Under the pieces are notes generated by a model. That model was not told the DNA's origin, did not search any database, and saw only the letters and a list, made by a program, of their open reading frames with translations. DNA of 64,000 nt from positions 62,001 to 126,000 of the forward strand of contig CAWACK010000021.1 of NCBI GenBank assembly GCA_963780545.1, written 5' to 3'. The translations under genes and the position numbers were made by a program. Positions within the stretch are counted from its first letter, which is position 1; the number at the start of each line of letters is the position of its first letter. This document shows positions 63,185 to 64,000 of this stretch, piece after piece. The DNA is from UBA8941 sp963780545 (GTDB lineage: Archaea; Thermoproteota; Bathyarchaeia; TCS64).

Positions 63185-64000
63185 TTTATATCACGTTCCT
63201 GTAGTGAAAGCGAGCGCCAAAAGTGGCACGTGACTAGGTGTTCTTTGTCGGTGAGTTCAAGAGGTGGTACTTTCTCCGAACAAATTTCCTTCGCATAAGG
63301 ACATCTGGGGTGGAATCTGCATCCTGATGGTGGATTAATCAAGTTGGGGATGTTTCCAGGGATAACCCTGAGGGTTTTTCGTTGATCGATTCTAGGGACA
63401 GCTTGCAGGAGTGCTTCGGTGTACGGATGCTGCGGGTTTTTGAAGAGAGAATGGGTTTCAGCCACCTCAGCCATCATTCCAGCGTAGAGTACCTCCACAC
63501 GTTGCGTCATTTCTGCTACGATGCCCATATCGTGCGTGATCATAACGAGAGACATCTTTTGCTTCTCTCTGAGCTCCTTAATCAACTCCAGAATCTGTGC
63601 TTGTACTGTTACGTCGAGGTTTGTGGTGGGTTCATCGGCGAAGAGAAGAGAAGGCCCCGAAGCCAAAGCTCTAGCGATGGCGATACGTTGTTTCATGCCA
63701 CCACTCAATTCGTGAGGATACTCTCGTACGCGAAGGTGAGGCTCCGAAATTCGTACCATTTCAAGCAGTTTTTCTGCCTTCTCCATGGCCTCCTTTTTCG
63801 AAATATTCTTCTGATGTTCCCTGATGACCTCTGCTAGTTGATCTCCGACTGTGTATAATGGATCGAGTGAGGTTGTCGGATCTTGGAAGGTCATCGAGAT
63901 CTTGCCACCACGAATTTTCCTCATCTCTTCATCCGACTTCGCTAACAGATCCTCCCCTTCATAGGTTATTTTTCCGGCTATGATTTTTCCCGGCTGAGGT
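63151..64000 (-). CDS. oppD: Oligopeptide/dipeptide ABC transporter ATPase (OppD/DppD), cut at right edge
   Basis: Second ATPase of the peptide importer. The frame continues to the window edge, where PGKIIAGKITYEGEDLLAKSDEEM precedes the Met at 63924, so the start and Walker A lie beyond base 64000. Visible parts: Q-loop MTFQDPTTSLDPLYTVGDQL, signature LSGGMKQRIAIARAL, Walker B LLFADEPTTNLDVT, H-loop MITHD and the C-terminal CRFHPRCPYAKEIC motif. Operon partner of oppF. 3' end complete. Confidence 0.94.
   Translation of the reverse strand, partial: PQPGKIIAGKITYEGEDLLAKSDEEMRKIRGGKISMTFQDPTTSLDPLYTVGDQLAEVIREHQKNISKKEAMEKAEKLLEMVRISEPHLRVREYPHELSGGMKQRIAIARALASGPSLLFADEPTTNLDVTVQAQILELIKELREKQKMSLVMITHDMGIVAEMTQRVEVLYAGMMAEVAETHSLFKNPQHPYTEALLQAVPRIDQRKTLRVIPGNIPNLINPPSGCRFHPRCPYAKEICSEKVPPLELTDKEHLVTCHFWRSLSLQERDIKWKPVIKTCSR

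Overview
This window is from an archaeon. It carries an ABCE1/Rli1 ribosome-recycling ATPase, a family B DNA polymerase ending in a PCNA-binding peptide, an archaeal-type asparaginyl-tRNA synthetase and an A-type ATP synthase, with TATA-like boxes ahead of several genes. GC content is intermediate and codon use is mixed. The gene set fits an anaerobic TACK or Asgard lineage, and a Bathyarchaeia-like genome is my best guess, but no rRNA is present to settle it.

Layout. (1) 1-16.5 kb, mixed housekeeping: abce1 (5' cut by the window edge), a split unknown gene, a 740-base intergenic stretch with odd repeats, tag-speB, polB, asnS, a serine hydroxymethyltransferase remnant, two M20 amidohydrolases, a DUF998 membrane protein, a QueT transporter, a GyrI-like protein, a PHP phosphatase broken by a tandem duplication, and an HtrA protease. 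(2) 17-33 kb, minus strand: a bioenergetic block, nuoA-B-C-D-H-I-J1-J2-K-N-L-M followed by atpF-H-E-A-B-D-C. The NuoD homologue keeps both CxxC pairs that bind the [NiFe] centre of hydrogenases, and NuoB has the hydrogenase-type CxxC. The complex therefore looks like a complex I-shaped, ion-pumping [NiFe] hydrogenase rather than a quinone-reducing complex I. It sits beside the ATP synthase that would use its ion gradient. (3) 33-46.7 kb: a nucleotide-sugar dehydrogenase; a five-gene ABC exporter operon (ATPase, secreted repeat protein, MacB/FtsX permease, Yip1-like membrane protein, HtrA) facing a winged-helix regulator; a PAP2 phosphatase; an MgtA-type Mg2+ ATPase; and a class C beta-lactamase-fold hydrolase. 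(4) 46.7-60 kb: a surface-sugar cluster with UDP-sulfoquinovose synthase, NeuB-type sialic/nonulosonic acid synthase, a cytidylyltransferase, a PseG-like hydrolase, pyruvyl transferase, WbqC, PIG-L deacetylase, DegT aminotransferase, a wrecked glycosyltransferase, a FemAB-like acyltransferase, a polysaccharide deacetylase and a hexapeptide acyltransferase. It probably builds an acidic glycan for S-layer or N-glycosylation. (5) 60-64 kb: a zinc-ribbon protein, a membrane protein and an oligopeptide ABC transporter ATPase pair (oppF, oppD), the latter cut by the right edge.

Quality warning. About two dozen single-base frameshifts interrupt otherwise well conserved genes, including essential ones such as atpA, nuoC and nuoM. 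Several sit in short homopolymers, so uncorrected sequencing error is the simplest explanation. One consequence is a spurious NuoC-NuoD fusion. Frameshifted genes are annotated here over their full reconstructed span. No tRNA, rRNA, CRISPR array or intact transposase was recognised.
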